Below are positions 6,782-16,796 of a stretch of 64,000 nucleotides of DNA, piece after piece. How positions within the stretch are numbered: position 1 is the first letter of the stretch; each line of letters starts with the position of its first letter. A model generated the notes under the pieces. The model was given only the letters and a program-made list of their open reading frames with translations, was not told where the DNA came from and did not search any database. Source of the DNA: Mycobacterium shinjukuense (GTDB lineage Bacteria > Actinomycetota > Actinomycetes > Mycobacteriales > Mycobacteriaceae); NCBI RefSeq assembly GCF_010730055.1, contig NZ_AP022575.1, forward strand, positions 3,844,001-3,908,000, in the 5' to 3' direction. The position numbers and the translations under genes are program-made.

Positions 6782-8224
6782 CTAGCGGTTCCCCCGCGCT
6801 TCCCACCAGGCCAACAACTCCGCGGTCGCTTCCTCGGTGCTCAGCGGCCCGCGGTCCAGCCGCAGCTCCTTCAAGTAGCGCCACGCCTCGCCGACTTGCG
6901 GGCCGGCCGGAATGCCGAGCAGCGCCATGATCTGGTGGCCGTCCAGGTCGGGGCGCACCCGGTCCAGATCCTCTTGGGCGGCCAGTTCGGCGATCCGCTC
7001 CTCCAGCCGGTCATAGCTGGCCTGTAGTCGGGCGGCGCGGCGCTGGTTGCGGGTGGTGCAGTCGGCGCGCACCAGCTTGTGCAGCCGCGGTAGCAGCGGG
7101 CCCGCGTCGGTGACGTAGCGGCGCACCGCCGAATCGGTCCACTTCCCGTCGCCGTAGCCGTGAAACCGCAGATGCAGATACACCAGCTGGGCGACGTCGT
7201 CGATCACTTGGTTGGAGTACTTCAGCGCCCGCATCCGTTTACGGACCATCTTGGCCCCGACCACCTCGTGGTGGTGAAAGCTCACGCCGCCGTTGGGTTC
7301 ATGACGCCGGGTGGCGGGCTTGCCGATGTCGTGCAGCAAGGCCGCCCAGCGCAGCACCAGGTCGGGGCCGTCGTCCTCCAGCGCGATGGCCTGCCGCAGC
7401 ACGGTCAATGAATGCTGGTAGACGTCCTTGTGCTGGTGGTGTTCGTCGATCGCCATCCGCATGCCGCCGATCTCGGGCAGCACCACCTCACCCATCCCGG
7501 TCTGCACCAGCAGGTCGATGCCGGCGACCGGGTCCGCGCCCAGCAGCAGCTTGTCCAGCTCGGCGGCAACCCGTTCGGCGCTGATCCGGGACAGCTGCTG
7601 CGCCATGTCGTCGATCGCCGCCCGTACCCGCGGTGCGACGGTGAAGCCCAGTTGCGAGACGAATCGCGCGGCACGCAGCATGCGCAGCGGGTCGTCGCCG
7701 AAGGACACCGCCGGTGCTGCCGGGGTATCCAGCACGCGGGCCCGCAGCGCCGCCAAACCTCCTAGTGGATCGAGGAATTCGCCCGGTCCGGTCGGCGTGA
7801 TGCGGACGGCCATCGCATTGACGGTGAAGTCGCGGCGCAGCAGATCGTCGTCGAGCCGGTCGCCGAAACGCACCTCCGGGTGGCGCGACACCTGGTCGTA
7901 GGTGTCGGCCCGGAAGGTGGTGATCTCCAAGCGGTAGTCGTCCTTGCCGACGCCGATTGTGCCGAACTCGACGCCGGTCTCCCAGATCGCGTCGGCGAAC
8001 GGGCGCACGATTTTCTGCACCTGCTCGGGCCAAGCGTCGGTGGCGAAGTCCAGGTCGGGGCTCAGCCGGCCTAACACCGCGTCCCGCACCGAACCGCCGA
8101 CCAGGTACAACTCATGCCCTGCGTCGGCGAAAGCCGACCCGAGCGCACGCAGCAGGGGCGCATGCTGATTCAAGGCGACCGCGGCGGTGGTCAACAGATC
8201 AGCATCCTGGACGGGTTCAGCCAC
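6782..8224 (-). CDS. pcnA: CCA-adding enzyme / tRNA nucleotidyltransferase PcnA
   Basis: The product has 480 residues from GTG 8224, identical in length to M. tuberculosis Rv3907c. The enzyme adds or repairs the 3' CCA end of tRNAs. The N-terminal nucleotidyltransferase domain has LVGGSVRDAVLG and the metal-binding pair in DLDFATD. An RRDFTVNAMA motif follows, and then an HD domain with LLHDIGKP and HHHEVVGAKM. The frame stays open about 650 nt further upstream through tandem repeats, but the protein-like signal stops at the GTG, so the longer reading is rejected. It is the first gene of a possible minus-strand unit with the Ca-repeat gene and esxF-esxE-cpnT. Confidence 0.93.
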   Translation of the reverse strand: MAEPVQDADLLTTAAVALNQHAPLLRALGSAFADAGHELYLVGGSVRDAVLGRLSPDLDFATDAWPEQVQKIVRPFADAIWETGVEFGTIGVGKDDYRLEITTFRADTYDQVSRHPEVRFGDRLDDDLLRRDFTVNAMAVRITPTGPGEFLDPLGGLAALRARVLDTPAAPAVSFGDDPLRMLRAARFVSQLGFTVAPRVRAAIDDMAQQLSRISAERVAAELDKLLLGADPVAGIDLLVQTGMGEVVLPEIGGMRMAIDEHHQHKDVYQHSLTVLRQAIALEDDGPDLVLRWAALLHDIGKPATRRHEPNGGVSFHHHEVVGAKMVRKRMRALKYSNQVIDDVAQLVYLHLRFHGYGDGKWTDSAVRRYVTDAGPLLPRLHKLVRADCTTRNQRRAARLQASYDRLEERIAELAAQEDLDRVRPDLDGHQIMALLGIPAGPQVGEAWRYLKELRLDRGPLSTEEATAELLAWWEARGNR

Positions 8225-8240
8225 GTTCGACCAGCCTAGT

Positions 8241-8499
8241 CGGGTGACGATGCGGGCCGTGTCGGCCCGCGGAGGAACCCGACCATCCAGACCCCGCCGG
8301 GTGACGATGCGGGCCGTGTCGGCCCGCGGAGGAACCCGACCATCCAGACCCCGCCGGGTGACGATGCGGGCCGTGTCGGCCGCGGAGGAACCCGACCATC
8401 CAGACCCGCCGGGTGACGATGCGGGCCGTGTCGGCCCGCGGAGGAACCCGACCATCCAGACCCCGCCGGGTGACGATGCGGGCCGACACGGCCCGAGCT
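8241..8499. repeat. 57-bp tandem repeat, four copies plus a partial fifth
   Basis: Head-to-tail copies start at 8241, 8298, 8355 (55 bp long, two bases missing), 8410 and 8467 (partial, diverging after about 20 bp). Each unit begins CGGGTGACGATGCGGGCC and contains GTCGGCCCGCGGAGGAACC and CCGACCATCCAGACCCCGC. The units are nearly identical, so copy number is likely to vary between strains, like a mycobacterial VNTR. The array lies immediately upstream of the pcnA start and may affect its promoter. Confidence 0.9.
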
Positions 8500-8742
8500 G
8501 TGACCGGAGGCGACCAACCCCACGACGACGGTCACATCTGCCGCAGCAGCCTCGGGCCGCGAGGGATGCCCGCTGTGCCCGCATCTGAGCGACAGCGCAC
8601 GAGGTGCGACCGTGGGCGAACACCCTGCCCCCTGGATGAGTGATTCCTAACTCCGCGCCGAGCGTGCACCGGCGGCGCCGAACGTGCACTGGTGGCGGGG
8701 ACACGCCGGGCGATGCCGCCATGATTGCACGTTCGGCGGGTG

Positions 8743-9594
8743 ATGATCGACGACCACGTGGTCCAACCCGACCGGCGGCGTGCGGGACGGCCGAAGCCAT
8801 TGACCGACGCCGAGCCGGTGTGCCTGGCCGTGGCCCAGGTGCTGCTCGGCACCCGCAGCGAACATCATTGGCTGCCAATGTGTTTCGGCGGACTCGAGCA
8901 CCTATTTCCTACCCGCCCAAACGGCCCGGCTACCACAAGCGGGTCAAGGCCGCGGCACCGCTGATCTGCCAGGCGATTCGGTATCTGGCCAGCCAGTGTC
9001 CGTCGTGGGCCGACGATCTAGGTTCGCTCGGTCGACGCCACCCCGGTGCCGTGCGGCTGCCTACCGGGAGACGGTGAAGCGTTCCGGTCTGGCCGGGTGG
9101 GCCCAACTACGGCTGCTGCGCCGCGCACTCCCGCTGGTTTGGGGGTTGAAAGCCGTATCTGATCAGCACGGCGGAGGGGATGCCGGTCGGGTGGTGTCTG
9201 GCCGACCCGAAGCTCGGCGAAAGAGAAGTCGCCGCAGAGCTGTTCGCGCATGCCCCGAGACCTCGGGGCGCCGCGCGAGAAGATGGTCGTGCTGGCCGAT
9301 AAGGGCGTGTCCGGCGCCGAGTTGCAACGTTACCGCCCCGACCAGCTGGGCGTGCTGTTGGTGTGCCCCGACCGCAAGGACGAGCAAGAAACGCCGCTAC
9401 GGCAACCTCGCCGGCATGCGCCAATGGATCGAAGCCACGACACCCGCAAGGACCAACTCAATCTCGACCGCCCACGGCGGGCGCACACCCGAAGGCGCCT
9501 ACGCCCGCGTCGCCCAACGCCTCCTCGCCCTCGGCGCTGTGATCAGGCACAACCGGAAGATCAACAGCCCAGTCAAACGATCACCGATCGCCTA
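8743..9594 (+). pseudogene. Degenerate transposase (insertion-sequence relic, IS982-like)
   Basis: Transposase-like segments occur in order but in shifting frames: MIDDHVVQPDRRRAGRP and LAVAQVLLGTRSEHHWLP, then RPGYHKRVKAAAPLICQAIR, then YRETVKRSGLAGWAQ. Fragments of the catalytic region (VLADKGVSGAEL, VCPDRKDEQ) follow, and the C-terminus reads RVAQRLLALGAVIRHNRKI then SPVKRSPIA. The order and motifs resemble mycobacterial DDE transposases of the IS982 type. At least four frameshifts make it inactive. I could not find clear terminal inverted repeats. Confidence 0.65.
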
Positions 9595-9975
9595 GGACCA
9601 CCGACCAGGTTGGGAATGACTCATCTGGGCGACTTGTCGCTCGAAGGTGGGCACATCGGCTACCCGCCGACGCAGATACTCATGGGACAACTGCGACCAC
9701 TGTGACGGACTTGCCGCGTGGTGCACGCTGGGCTTGGACCGTCCGCGACCTGCCGGACGGGCGCATCGCCGAACCCGATTCCACCGTGGCCGAGCCGCTC
9801 GCCCCGCGGAATCGTTGAGGGACGCCGTCACCGAGACCTTGACCTGTGCGCCGGCCGATCCAGCGCCCGAGCGCGGGAGCCGGGACCATGATCGGGGGGT
9901 GCCGCGCGCCGCCGCACCCCGCACAACCGGCGAGTACATCGGGTACACCCACCCGTACCAGCTAATATCGCTTGG
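9595..9975. other. Gap between the transposase relic and mutT4
   Basis: I see no convincing coding pattern in these 381 bp. Short open frames exist on both strands but lack any recognisable motif. The right end must hold the promoter of mutT4, whose GTG starts at 9976. The left part may be further debris of the insertion sequence. Confidence 0.4.
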
Positions 9976-10731
9976 GTGTCGGACGGCGAACAAGCCAAAC
10001 CACGTCGACGCCGAGGCCGGCGCCGCGGTCGTGGCGGCGCGGATTCGGCGGTGAACCGCGCCGAGGGCCAACCCACCAGCCAACCCGCCGGTGACGCTAC
10101 GACCCCGCGACCCGCCAAGCCGCGACGGTCCCGCTCAGCGCGGCGCGGGCCGGCCCGTCTGCGCACGATCCACGAGACATCGGCGGGAGGCCTGGTCATC
10201 GACGGCATCGACGGCCCACGTGATGAGCAGGTCGCGGCCCTGATCGGTCGCGTCGACCGGCGCGGACGGATGCTGTGGTCGCTGCCCAAGGGCCACATCG
10301 AGTTGGGCGAGACCGCCGAGCAGACCGCCATTCGTGAGGTCGCCGAGGAGACCGGAATCCGGGGCAGCGTGCTGGCCGCGCTGGGACGCATCGACTACTG
10401 GTTCGTCACCGACGGCCGGCGGGTGCACAAGACGGTGCACCACTACTTGATGCGGTTTCTGGGCGGAGAACTGTCCGACGACGATCTCGAGGTCGCCGAG
10501 GTGGCGTGGGTGCCGATCCGGGAACTACCGTCGCGGTTGGCCTACGCCGACGAACGCCGCTTGGCCCAAGTGGCCGACGAGCTGATCGACAAGCTGCAGA
10601 GCGACGGCCCGGACGCGCTCCCACCGCTACCGCCCAGCTCGCCCCGGCGGCGGCCGCAAACGCATTCGCGCGCCCGTCACGTGGCCGGACCCGCGCACGG
10701 CCGGAAGAACGGTGACGGGCCGGGGCCGTGA
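9976..10731 (+). CDS. mutT4: Nudix hydrolase MutT4
   Basis: The product has 251 residues from GTG 9976 (M. tuberculosis Rv3908 is 248). A basic, Arg-rich N-terminus (about 55 residues) precedes the Nudix domain. The Nudix box reads GHIELGETAEQTAIREVAEE followed by TGI, fitting GX5EX7REUXEEXGU with all catalytic Glu present. Nudix enzymes hydrolyse nucleoside diphosphate derivatives; for MutT4 the preferred substrate is not settled and a DNA-repair role has been proposed. The basic tail is disordered. The gene overlaps the next start by 4 nt (GTGA). Confidence 0.92.
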   Translation: MSDGEQAKPRRRRGRRRGRGGADSAVNRAEGQPTSQPAGDATTPRPAKPRRSRSARRGPARLRTIHETSAGGLVIDGIDGPRDEQVAALIGRVDRRGRMLWSLPKGHIELGETAEQTAIREVAEETGIRGSVLAALGRIDYWFVTDGRRVHKTVHHYLMRFLGGELSDDDLEVAEVAWVPIRELPSRLAYADERRLAQVADELIDKLQSDGPDALPPLPPSSPRRRPQTHSRARHVAGPAHGRKNGDGPGP

Positions 10732-13139
10732 TCGGGCTGCGATTTCGGTGGGCCGGGTTGGCGCGCCGCGCCGCGGTCGTCGGCACCGCGGCCGGCTGCC
10801 TGGCGGTGTTCGCCGTTCCCGCCGCCGCGCCCCGCGCAACCGCCGGCGAGCCCAGCCCGACACCATTTGTCCAGGTTCGCATCGATCAGGTGACCCCGGA
10901 TGTGGTCACCACGACCAGCGAACCCGTCGTCACGGTCAGCGGCATGATCACCAATATCGGTGACCGCCCGGTCAAAGACGTCATGGTCCGGCTGGAGCAC
11001 GCTCCGGCCGTCGCGTCCCCGGCTGCCTTGCGCACCACGCTCGACGGCAGCACCGACCAGTATGAGCCGGCCGCGGACTTCCTCACGGTGGCTCCCCAAC
11101 TCCAGCGCGGGCAGCGGGCCGGCTTTACCCTCTCGGCCCCGCTGCGCTCGTTGACCAAGCCGTCGCTGTCCATCGAGCAGCCCGGCATATTCCCGGTCCT
11201 GGTCAACGTGAACGGCACGCCCGACTACGGGGCGCCGGCCCGGCTGGACAATGCGCGGTTCCTGCTGCCGGTGGTCGGGGTGCCGCCCGAGCACGGCGGC
11301 ACCTTCGACTCGGCCGTCGCACCCGACACCACAAAACCCGTGTGGATCACCATGCTGTGGCCGCTGGCCGACCGGCCCCGGCTGGCGCCCGGCGCCCCCG
11401 GCGGCACCATTCCGGTCCGGCTGACCGACGACGACCTGGCGAACTCACTGGCCACCGGGGGCCGGCTGGACGGGCTGCTGTCCGCGGCCGAGCTGGCCAC
11501 CAGCCGCGACGTCGATCCGGACGGGGCCGTCGGACGGGCGCTGTGCCTGGCCCTCGATCCGGATCTGCTCGTCACCGTCAACGCGATGACGGCCGGGTAT
11601 GTGGTGTCCGACTCCCCCGACGGAACCGGGCAGCGGCCGGGCACCCCCACGCATCCGGGCACCGGTCAGGCCGCCGCGGCCACCTGGCTGAACCGGTTAC
11701 GCGCGCTTGCCCATCGCATGTGCGTCACGCCACTGCCGTATGCCCACGCCGACCTGGATGCGTTGCAGCGCGTCAACGATCCCCGGCTGAGTTCGTTCGC
11801 CACCGTCAGCGCCGGGGACATCGTCGACCGCATCCTGGACGTCACCTGCACCCGCGGGGCAACCCTGCTGCCCGACGGCCAGTTGACCCGCCGGGCGGTC
11901 GACCTGCTCAGCGCCGACGACAGCACGGTCGCGATCGCGGCTGCCGAGCCTTCTGCCCAGGACGTCGGGGGCTCGTCCGGCAGCGGCGGCTCCGCCGGCG
12001 CCCCCATCACACCGCGGCGGCTGTCCCCGCAGGTGGTGACCGCCCCGTTCGACCCGGCGGTGGGTGCCGCGCTGGCCGCAGCGGGCACCAACCCGATCGT
12101 TCCGACCTACCTGGACCCCTCGTTGTCGGTTCGGATCACGCACGACTCGGCCACCGCCCGCCGTCAGGACGCCGTGGGCGCCATGCTGTGGCGCAGTTTG
12201 GCCACGGACGCCGCGCCGCGCACGCAGATCCTGGTGCCGCCGGCATCGTGGAACCTGCAAGCCGACGACGCGCAGGTCCTGCTGACCGCGCTGGCCACCG
12301 ACATCCGGTCCGGCCTTGCGGTGCCGCGACCGCTACCGGCGGTGATCGCCGACGCGGCCGCCCGCACCGATCCGCCGCAGCCGGCCGGAGACGACGACTC
12401 CGCGCGCGGCCGAATCGACGACACCATCACCGCCGAGATCGCCGGCCAGGTTGGCCGGCTGTGGAAGCTGACGTCGGCGCTGACCACCGACAACCGCACC
12501 GGGTTGACCGGCGTACAGTACACCGCGCCGCTGCGGGAAGACATGCTGCGCGCATTGAGCCAATCGGTGCCGCCCGATACCCGTAACGGGCTGGCCCAGC
12601 AGCGGCTGGCGGTCGTGGGCAACACCATCGACGAACTGTTCGGCTCGGTGACGATCGTGAACCCGGGTGGCTCCTACACCCTGGCCACCGAGCACAGCCC
12701 GCTGCCGCTGGCGCTGCACAACGGCCTGGCGGTGCCCATCCGGGTGCGGCTGCAGGTCGACGCTCCGCCCGGGATGACGGTGACCGACGTCGGCCAGATC
12801 GAGCTGCCGCCGGGGTATCTGCCGCTGCGCGTACCGATCGAGGTGAACTTCACCCAGCGTGTCGCCATCGACGTGGCGCTGCGGACCCCCGACGGCACGG
12901 CGCTGGGCGAGCCGGTTCGGCTCTCGGTGCATTCCAACGCCTACGGCAAGGTGCTGTTCGCGATCACCCTTACCGCCGCCGCGGTGCTGGTGATGCTGGC
13001 CGGACGACGGCTGTGGCACCGGTTCCGTGGTCAGCCCGACCGGGCCGACCTGGATCGTCCCGATCCACCCGGCACCGGACACGGCGGACACGGCGGGCAG
13101 CCAACGGACCGGCGGGTCCGGGAAGACCACCGCGTATGA
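10728..13139 (+). CDS. Large secreted/membrane-anchored protein, Rv3909-like (DUF6049)
   Basis: The product has 803 residues, against 802 for M. tuberculosis Rv3909. It has an N-terminal signal peptide (Arg-rich start, hydrophobic Ala/Val core, cleavage near residue 40), a long extracytoplasmic region, and one membrane helix near residues 743-763 before a short charged cytoplasmic tail. No enzyme motif is visible. It sits between mutT4 and murJ, overlapping both by 4 nt, so it is probably translationally coupled to the lipid II flippase gene. A cell-wall role is plausible from this context, but the family is uncharacterised. Confidence 0.88.
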   Translation: MIGLRFRWAGLARRAAVVGTAAGCLAVFAVPAAAPRATAGEPSPTPFVQVRIDQVTPDVVTTTSEPVVTVSGMITNIGDRPVKDVMVRLEHAPAVASPAALRTTLDGSTDQYEPAADFLTVAPQLQRGQRAGFTLSAPLRSLTKPSLSIEQPGIFPVLVNVNGTPDYGAPARLDNARFLLPVVGVPPEHGGTFDSAVAPDTTKPVWITMLWPLADRPRLAPGAPGGTIPVRLTDDDLANSLATGGRLDGLLSAAELATSRDVDPDGAVGRALCLALDPDLLVTVNAMTAGYVVSDSPDGTGQRPGTPTHPGTGQAAAATWLNRLRALAHRMCVTPLPYAHADLDALQRVNDPRLSSFATVSAGDIVDRILDVTCTRGATLLPDGQLTRRAVDLLSADDSTVAIAAAEPSAQDVGGSSGSGGSAGAPITPRRLSPQVVTAPFDPAVGAALAAAGTNPIVPTYLDPSLSVRITHDSATARRQDAVGAMLWRSLATDAAPRTQILVPPASWNLQADDAQVLLTALATDIRSGLAVPRPLPAVIADAAARTDPPQPAGDDDSARGRIDDTITAEIAGQVGRLWKLTSALTTDNRTGLTGVQYTAPLREDMLRALSQSVPPDTRNGLAQQRLAVVGNTIDELFGSVTIVNPGGSYTLATEHSPLPLALHNGLAVPIRVRLQVDAPPGMTVTDVGQIELPPGYLPLRVPIEVNFTQRVAIDVALRTPDGTALGEPVRLSVHSNAYGKVLFAITLTAAAVLVMLAGRRLWHRFRGQPDRADLDRPDPPGTGHGGHGGQPTDRRVREDHRV

Positions 13140-16100
13140 AACCCGCCGCTCGGCGGGTGCCAACGGTGCCGCAGCGACACGCGCAGCTGCGGGCACGCCC
13201 GCCTTCGGGGGCGCCCGGTCCGGTGCCAGCGCCGGGCCTTCCGCCCCCGCCGGGGCCGCACCGACGGCCCGAGCTGTCCGACGCCGCGCTGGTGTCGCGG
13301 TCGTGGGCGATGGCGTTCGCCACCCTGATCAGCCGGATCACCGGTTTTGCCCGAATCGTACTGCTGGCCGCGATTTTGGGCGCCGCGCTCGCCAGCTCGT
13401 TCTCGGTGGCCAACCAACTGCCGAACCTGGTCGCCGCGCTGGTGCTGGAGGCGACGTTCACCGCGATCTTCGTGCCGGTGCTGGCCCGCGCCGAACGGGA
13501 CGACCCGGATCAGGGCACGGCGTTCGTGCGCCGGCTGGTGACGTTGACCACCACCCTGCTGTTGGCCGCCACGGCACTGTCGGTGCTGGCCGCGCCGCTG
13601 CTGGTGCGGTTGATGCTGGGCCGCACCCCGCAAGTCAACGAGCCGCTGACCACGGCGTTCGCCTACCTGTTGCTGCCCCAGGTGCTCGCCTACGGGTTGT
13701 CCTCGGTGTTCATGGCGATCCTGAACACCCGCAACGTGTTCGGGCCACCGGCATGGGCGCCCGTCGTCAACAACCTGGTCGCGATCGCGACCCTGGGCGT
13801 GTATCTCGGTGTGCCCGGCGAGCTGTCGGTCGATCCCGTTGCGATGGGCAACACCAAGCTGCTGGTCCTCGGCGTCGGCACCACCGCAGGCGTGTTCGCG
13901 CAGGCCGCGGTGCTGCTGGTGGCGCTCCGGCGCCACCACGTCAGCCTGCGTCCGCTGTGGGGAATCGACGAGCGGCTCAAGCGCTTTGGCGCGATGGCCG
14001 CAGCGATGGTGCTCTACGTGCTGATCAGCCAGCTCGGCCTGGTGGTTGGCAACCAGATCGCCAGCACGGCCGCGGCCTCCGGCCCGGCCATCTACAACTA
14101 CACCTGGCTGGTGCTGATGCTGCCGTTCGGCATGATCGGCGTGACGGTGCTGACGGTGGTGATGCCGCGGCTGAGCCGCAACGCCGCCGCCGATGACGTC
14201 CCGGGCGTGCTGGCCGACCTGTCGTTGGCCACCCGGCTGACCATGATCACGCTGATCCCGACGGTGGCGTTCATGACGGTCGGCGGCTCGGCGATCGGCG
14301 CCGCGCTGTTCGCCTACGGCAATTTCGGTGCCGTCGACGCCGGGTATCTGGGCGCCGCGATCGCGTTGTCGGCGTTCACGCTGATCCCCTACGCGCTGGT
14401 GCTGTTGCAGCTGCGGGTGTTCTATGCCCGGCAGCAACCGTGGACTCCGATCCTGATCATCGTCGTCATCACCAGCGTCAAGATCGCCGGCTCGGTGTTG
14501 GCGCCGCATGTCACCGCGGACCGCGAACTGGTCGCCGGATATCTGGGGCTGGCCAACGGCCTGGGCTTCCTGGCCGGCGCGCTCGTCGGGTACTACCTGC
14601 TGCGGCGCGCCCTGCGGCCCGGCGGCGGCCAGTTGATCGGCCTCGGCGAGGTGCGCACCATCCTGGTGACGGTGGCGGCGTCCTTGCTGGCCGGCCTGCT
14701 CGCCTACCTGCCCGATCGGCTGCTGGGGTTGCGTGAGCTGACCGCCCAGGGTGGTGGCGCGGGGTCGGTGCTGCGGCTGCTGGTGTTGGCGATGATCATG
14801 GTGCCGATCCTGGCCGCCGTCATGCTCGGGGCACAGGTCCCCGAGGCGCACGCGGCGCTGGGTGCCATCCGGGGCCGCGCCCGGCGCTTGGCGTGTCGCC
14901 ACGCGACCGTGCCCAACGGATCGTCTCGGCCTCGCCCGGTCACGTACCCTGAGCAGAGAAATTCTGCCGTGCCGCCTCGAACCGCGGTGCAGCAGCCGAT
15001 CCGGCGCACAACCCCGATACCCAGGGCCGGAAAAGCGAAAGGACTGGAGGTGAGCGACCGCCCATCGGATAGCGCCTCGGCCAATTACGCATCAGGCACC
15101 GAGCCGGTTGCCGACCACTTCCCGCCAGACATTCCGGTCAGCGGTGGATCCGATCTCTCTTCGCCACGCCGCGCCGACCAGCTCAACGGTGATCCGGCCG
15201 ATGCCCGCGGCCCGAGTCCGTTCGACGCCGCCCGTGAGCGCGGTCCGGAATCGGCGGTGGCCCGCGACGATGTCTCCCTGGTTCCCGGTGCTCACGTCGC
15301 CAACGGCCGCTACCGCCTGCTGATCTGCCACGGTGGCACAGCGCTGTTGCGGTTCTGGCAGGCGCTGGACACCGCGTTGGACCGGCAGGTCGCGCTGACC
15401 TTTGTCGACCCCGAGGGCGCGCTGCCCGACCACATGCTGCAGGAGATCCTGGCCCGCACGTTGCGGCTCAGCAGGATCGACAAGGCGGGCATCGCCCGGG
15501 TACTCGATGTCGTGCACACCGGTGCCGGCGGTCTGGTGGTCGCCGAGTGGATCCGCGGCGGCTCGCTGCGGGAGGTTGCCGACACCTCGCCGTCGCCGGT
15601 GGGCGCCATCCGCGCGATGCAGTCGCTGGCAGCGGCCGCCGACGCGGCCCACCGGGCGGGTGTCGCCCTGTCGATCGACCACCCCAGCCGGGTGCGTGTC
15701 AGCATCGACGGCGACGTGGTGCTGGCCTTCCCCGCGACCATGCCCGACGCCAGTCCGCAGGACGATATCCGCGGGATCGGCGCCTCGCTGTATGCCCTGC
15801 TGGTGAACCGGTGGCCGCTACCGGAGTCCGGGATGCGCAGCGGATTGGCGCCCGCCGAGCGCGATGCCCTCGGTCATCCCGTTGAACCCGCCGTCGTCGA
15901 CCGTGACATCCCCTTTCAGATCTCCGCGGTGGCGGCCCGGTCGGTGCACGAGGACGGCGGGATACGCAGTGCGTCGACGCTGTTGAACCTGCTGCAGCAG
16001 GCGACGGCGGTGGCCGACCGCACCGAGCTATTGGGGCCCATCGATGAGACGCCACCGCCGGCCCCACCCGAGCCATCCGTGCGCGGTGCCGGGCCCTTGG

Positions 16101-16741
16101 GCAACCGGCGCCGCAACCTGATCATCGGTATCGCCGCGGCCGCCGCTGTCATCGTGGTGGCGATGTTGGTGTTGGCGTCGGTGCTCAACCGGTTGTTCGA
16201 CCTCGGCAACGGCCTCAACGGGGAGCAACTCGGTCTTAACACGGCGACCTCGTCGGCGTCCGAGTCTCCCGCCAACTCGGTGCCCTCCGGCAGCGTCGTC
16301 AAACCCACCAAGGCCACCGTCTTCTCCCCCGAGGGTGAGGCCGACAACCCTGGCCAGGCCGGGTTGGCCATCGACGGTGACCCCACCACCGCCTGGCAAA
16401 CCGACACCTACACCGACGCGGTACCGTTCCCCGGCTTCAAAAACGGCGTCGGATTGATGTTGCAGCTACCCAAGCCCACGGTGATCGGCGCCGTCACGAT
16501 CGACATTTCCAGCACCGGGACCAATGTGGAGCTTCGTTCCTCACCCACGCCGGCGCCGGCCAAGCTGGGGGACACCACCGTGTTGACACCGGCCACCACC
16601 CTCAAGCCCGGTCACAACACCGTTGCGGTTACCACCGCCTCACCGACGTCGAACCTGCTGGTGTGGATCACCACCCTGGGAACCACCGACGGCAAAAGCC
16701 GCGCCGACATCTCCGAAATCACGATCCACGCCGCAGCCTGA
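13136..16741 (+). CDS. murJ: Lipid II flippase MurJ (MviN) fused to pseudokinase and extracellular domain
   Basis: The product has 1201 residues from ATG 13136, which overlaps the previous stop as ATGA (M. tuberculosis Rv3910 is 1184). Residues about 45-580 form a polytopic MATE/MOP-type flippase that moves lipid II across the membrane. A cytoplasmic linker follows, then a kinase-like domain at about 724-900 without the HRD and DFG catalytic motifs. Next come a membrane helix at about 992-1017 and an extracytoplasmic beta-rich domain (discoidin-like) with DGDPTTAWQTD. In M. tuberculosis PknB phosphorylates the pseudokinase, which then recruits the FHA protein FhaA. pknB and fhaA are both in this window. 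Confidence 0.95.
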   Translation: MKPAARRVPTVPQRHAQLRARPPSGAPGPVPAPGLPPPPGPHRRPELSDAALVSRSWAMAFATLISRITGFARIVLLAAILGAALASSFSVANQLPNLVAALVLEATFTAIFVPVLARAERDDPDQGTAFVRRLVTLTTTLLLAATALSVLAAPLLVRLMLGRTPQVNEPLTTAFAYLLLPQVLAYGLSSVFMAILNTRNVFGPPAWAPVVNNLVAIATLGVYLGVPGELSVDPVAMGNTKLLVLGVGTTAGVFAQAAVLLVALRRHHVSLRPLWGIDERLKRFGAMAAAMVLYVLISQLGLVVGNQIASTAAASGPAIYNYTWLVLMLPFGMIGVTVLTVVMPRLSRNAAADDVPGVLADLSLATRLTMITLIPTVAFMTVGGSAIGAALFAYGNFGAVDAGYLGAAIALSAFTLIPYALVLLQLRVFYARQQPWTPILIIVVITSVKIAGSVLAPHVTADRELVAGYLGLANGLGFLAGALVGYYLLRRALRPGGGQLIGLGEVRTILVTVAASLLAGLLAYLPDRLLGLRELTAQGGGAGSVLRLLVLAMIMVPILAAVMLGAQVPEAHAALGAIRGRARRLACRHATVPNGSSRPRPVTYPEQRNSAVPPRTAVQQPIRRTTPIPRAGKAKGLEVSDRPSDSASANYASGTEPVADHFPPDIPVSGGSDLSSPRRADQLNGDPADARGPSPFDAARERGPESAVARDDVSLVPGAHVANGRYRLLICHGGTALLRFWQALDTALDRQVALTFVDPEGALPDHMLQEILARTLRLSRIDKAGIARVLDVVHTGAGGLVVAEWIRGGSLREVADTSPSPVGAIRAMQSLAAAADAAHRAGVALSIDHPSRVRVSIDGDVVLAFPATMPDASPQDDIRGIGASLYALLVNRWPLPESGMRSGLAPAERDALGHPVEPAVVDRDIPFQISAVAARSVHEDGGIRSASTLLNLLQQATAVADRTELLGPIDETPPPAPPEPSVRGAGPLGNRRRNLIIGIAAAAAVIVVAMLVLASVLNRLFDLGNGLNGEQLGLNTATSSASESPANSVPSGSVVKPTKATVFSPEGEADNPGQAGLAIDGDPTTAWQTDTYTDAVPFPGFKNGVGLMLQLPKPTVIGAVTIDISSTGTNVELRSSPTPAPAKLGDTTVLTPATTLKPGHNTVAVTTASPTSNLLVWITTLGTTDGKSRADISEITIHAAA

Positions 16742-16796
16742 GCGGGCCCCACCGGGGTGAAGTGCTCAGCGGTAGTCGATTGGTTAGTGTCCGGCC

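Noticed and set aside
8241..8499. CRISPR array
   Set aside because: Copies are directly adjacent with no unique spacers between them, so it is a simple tandem repeat.
6782..8878. 698-residue PcnA with a long N-terminal extension
   Set aside because: The extra 218 residues are the translation of the 57-bp tandem repeats and GC-rich intergenic DNA; the GTG at 8224 gives exactly the family length.
9592..10083. Minus-strand 163-residue frame upstream of mutT4
   Set aside because: It overlaps the start of mutT4, has Arg/Pro/Ser-rich shadow composition and no motif.
13031..14902. 623-residue minus-strand frame opposite murJ
   Set aside because: It is rich in Arg, His, Gln and Gly with no domain, the usual complement of a GC-rich coding strand; murJ is certain on the plus strand.
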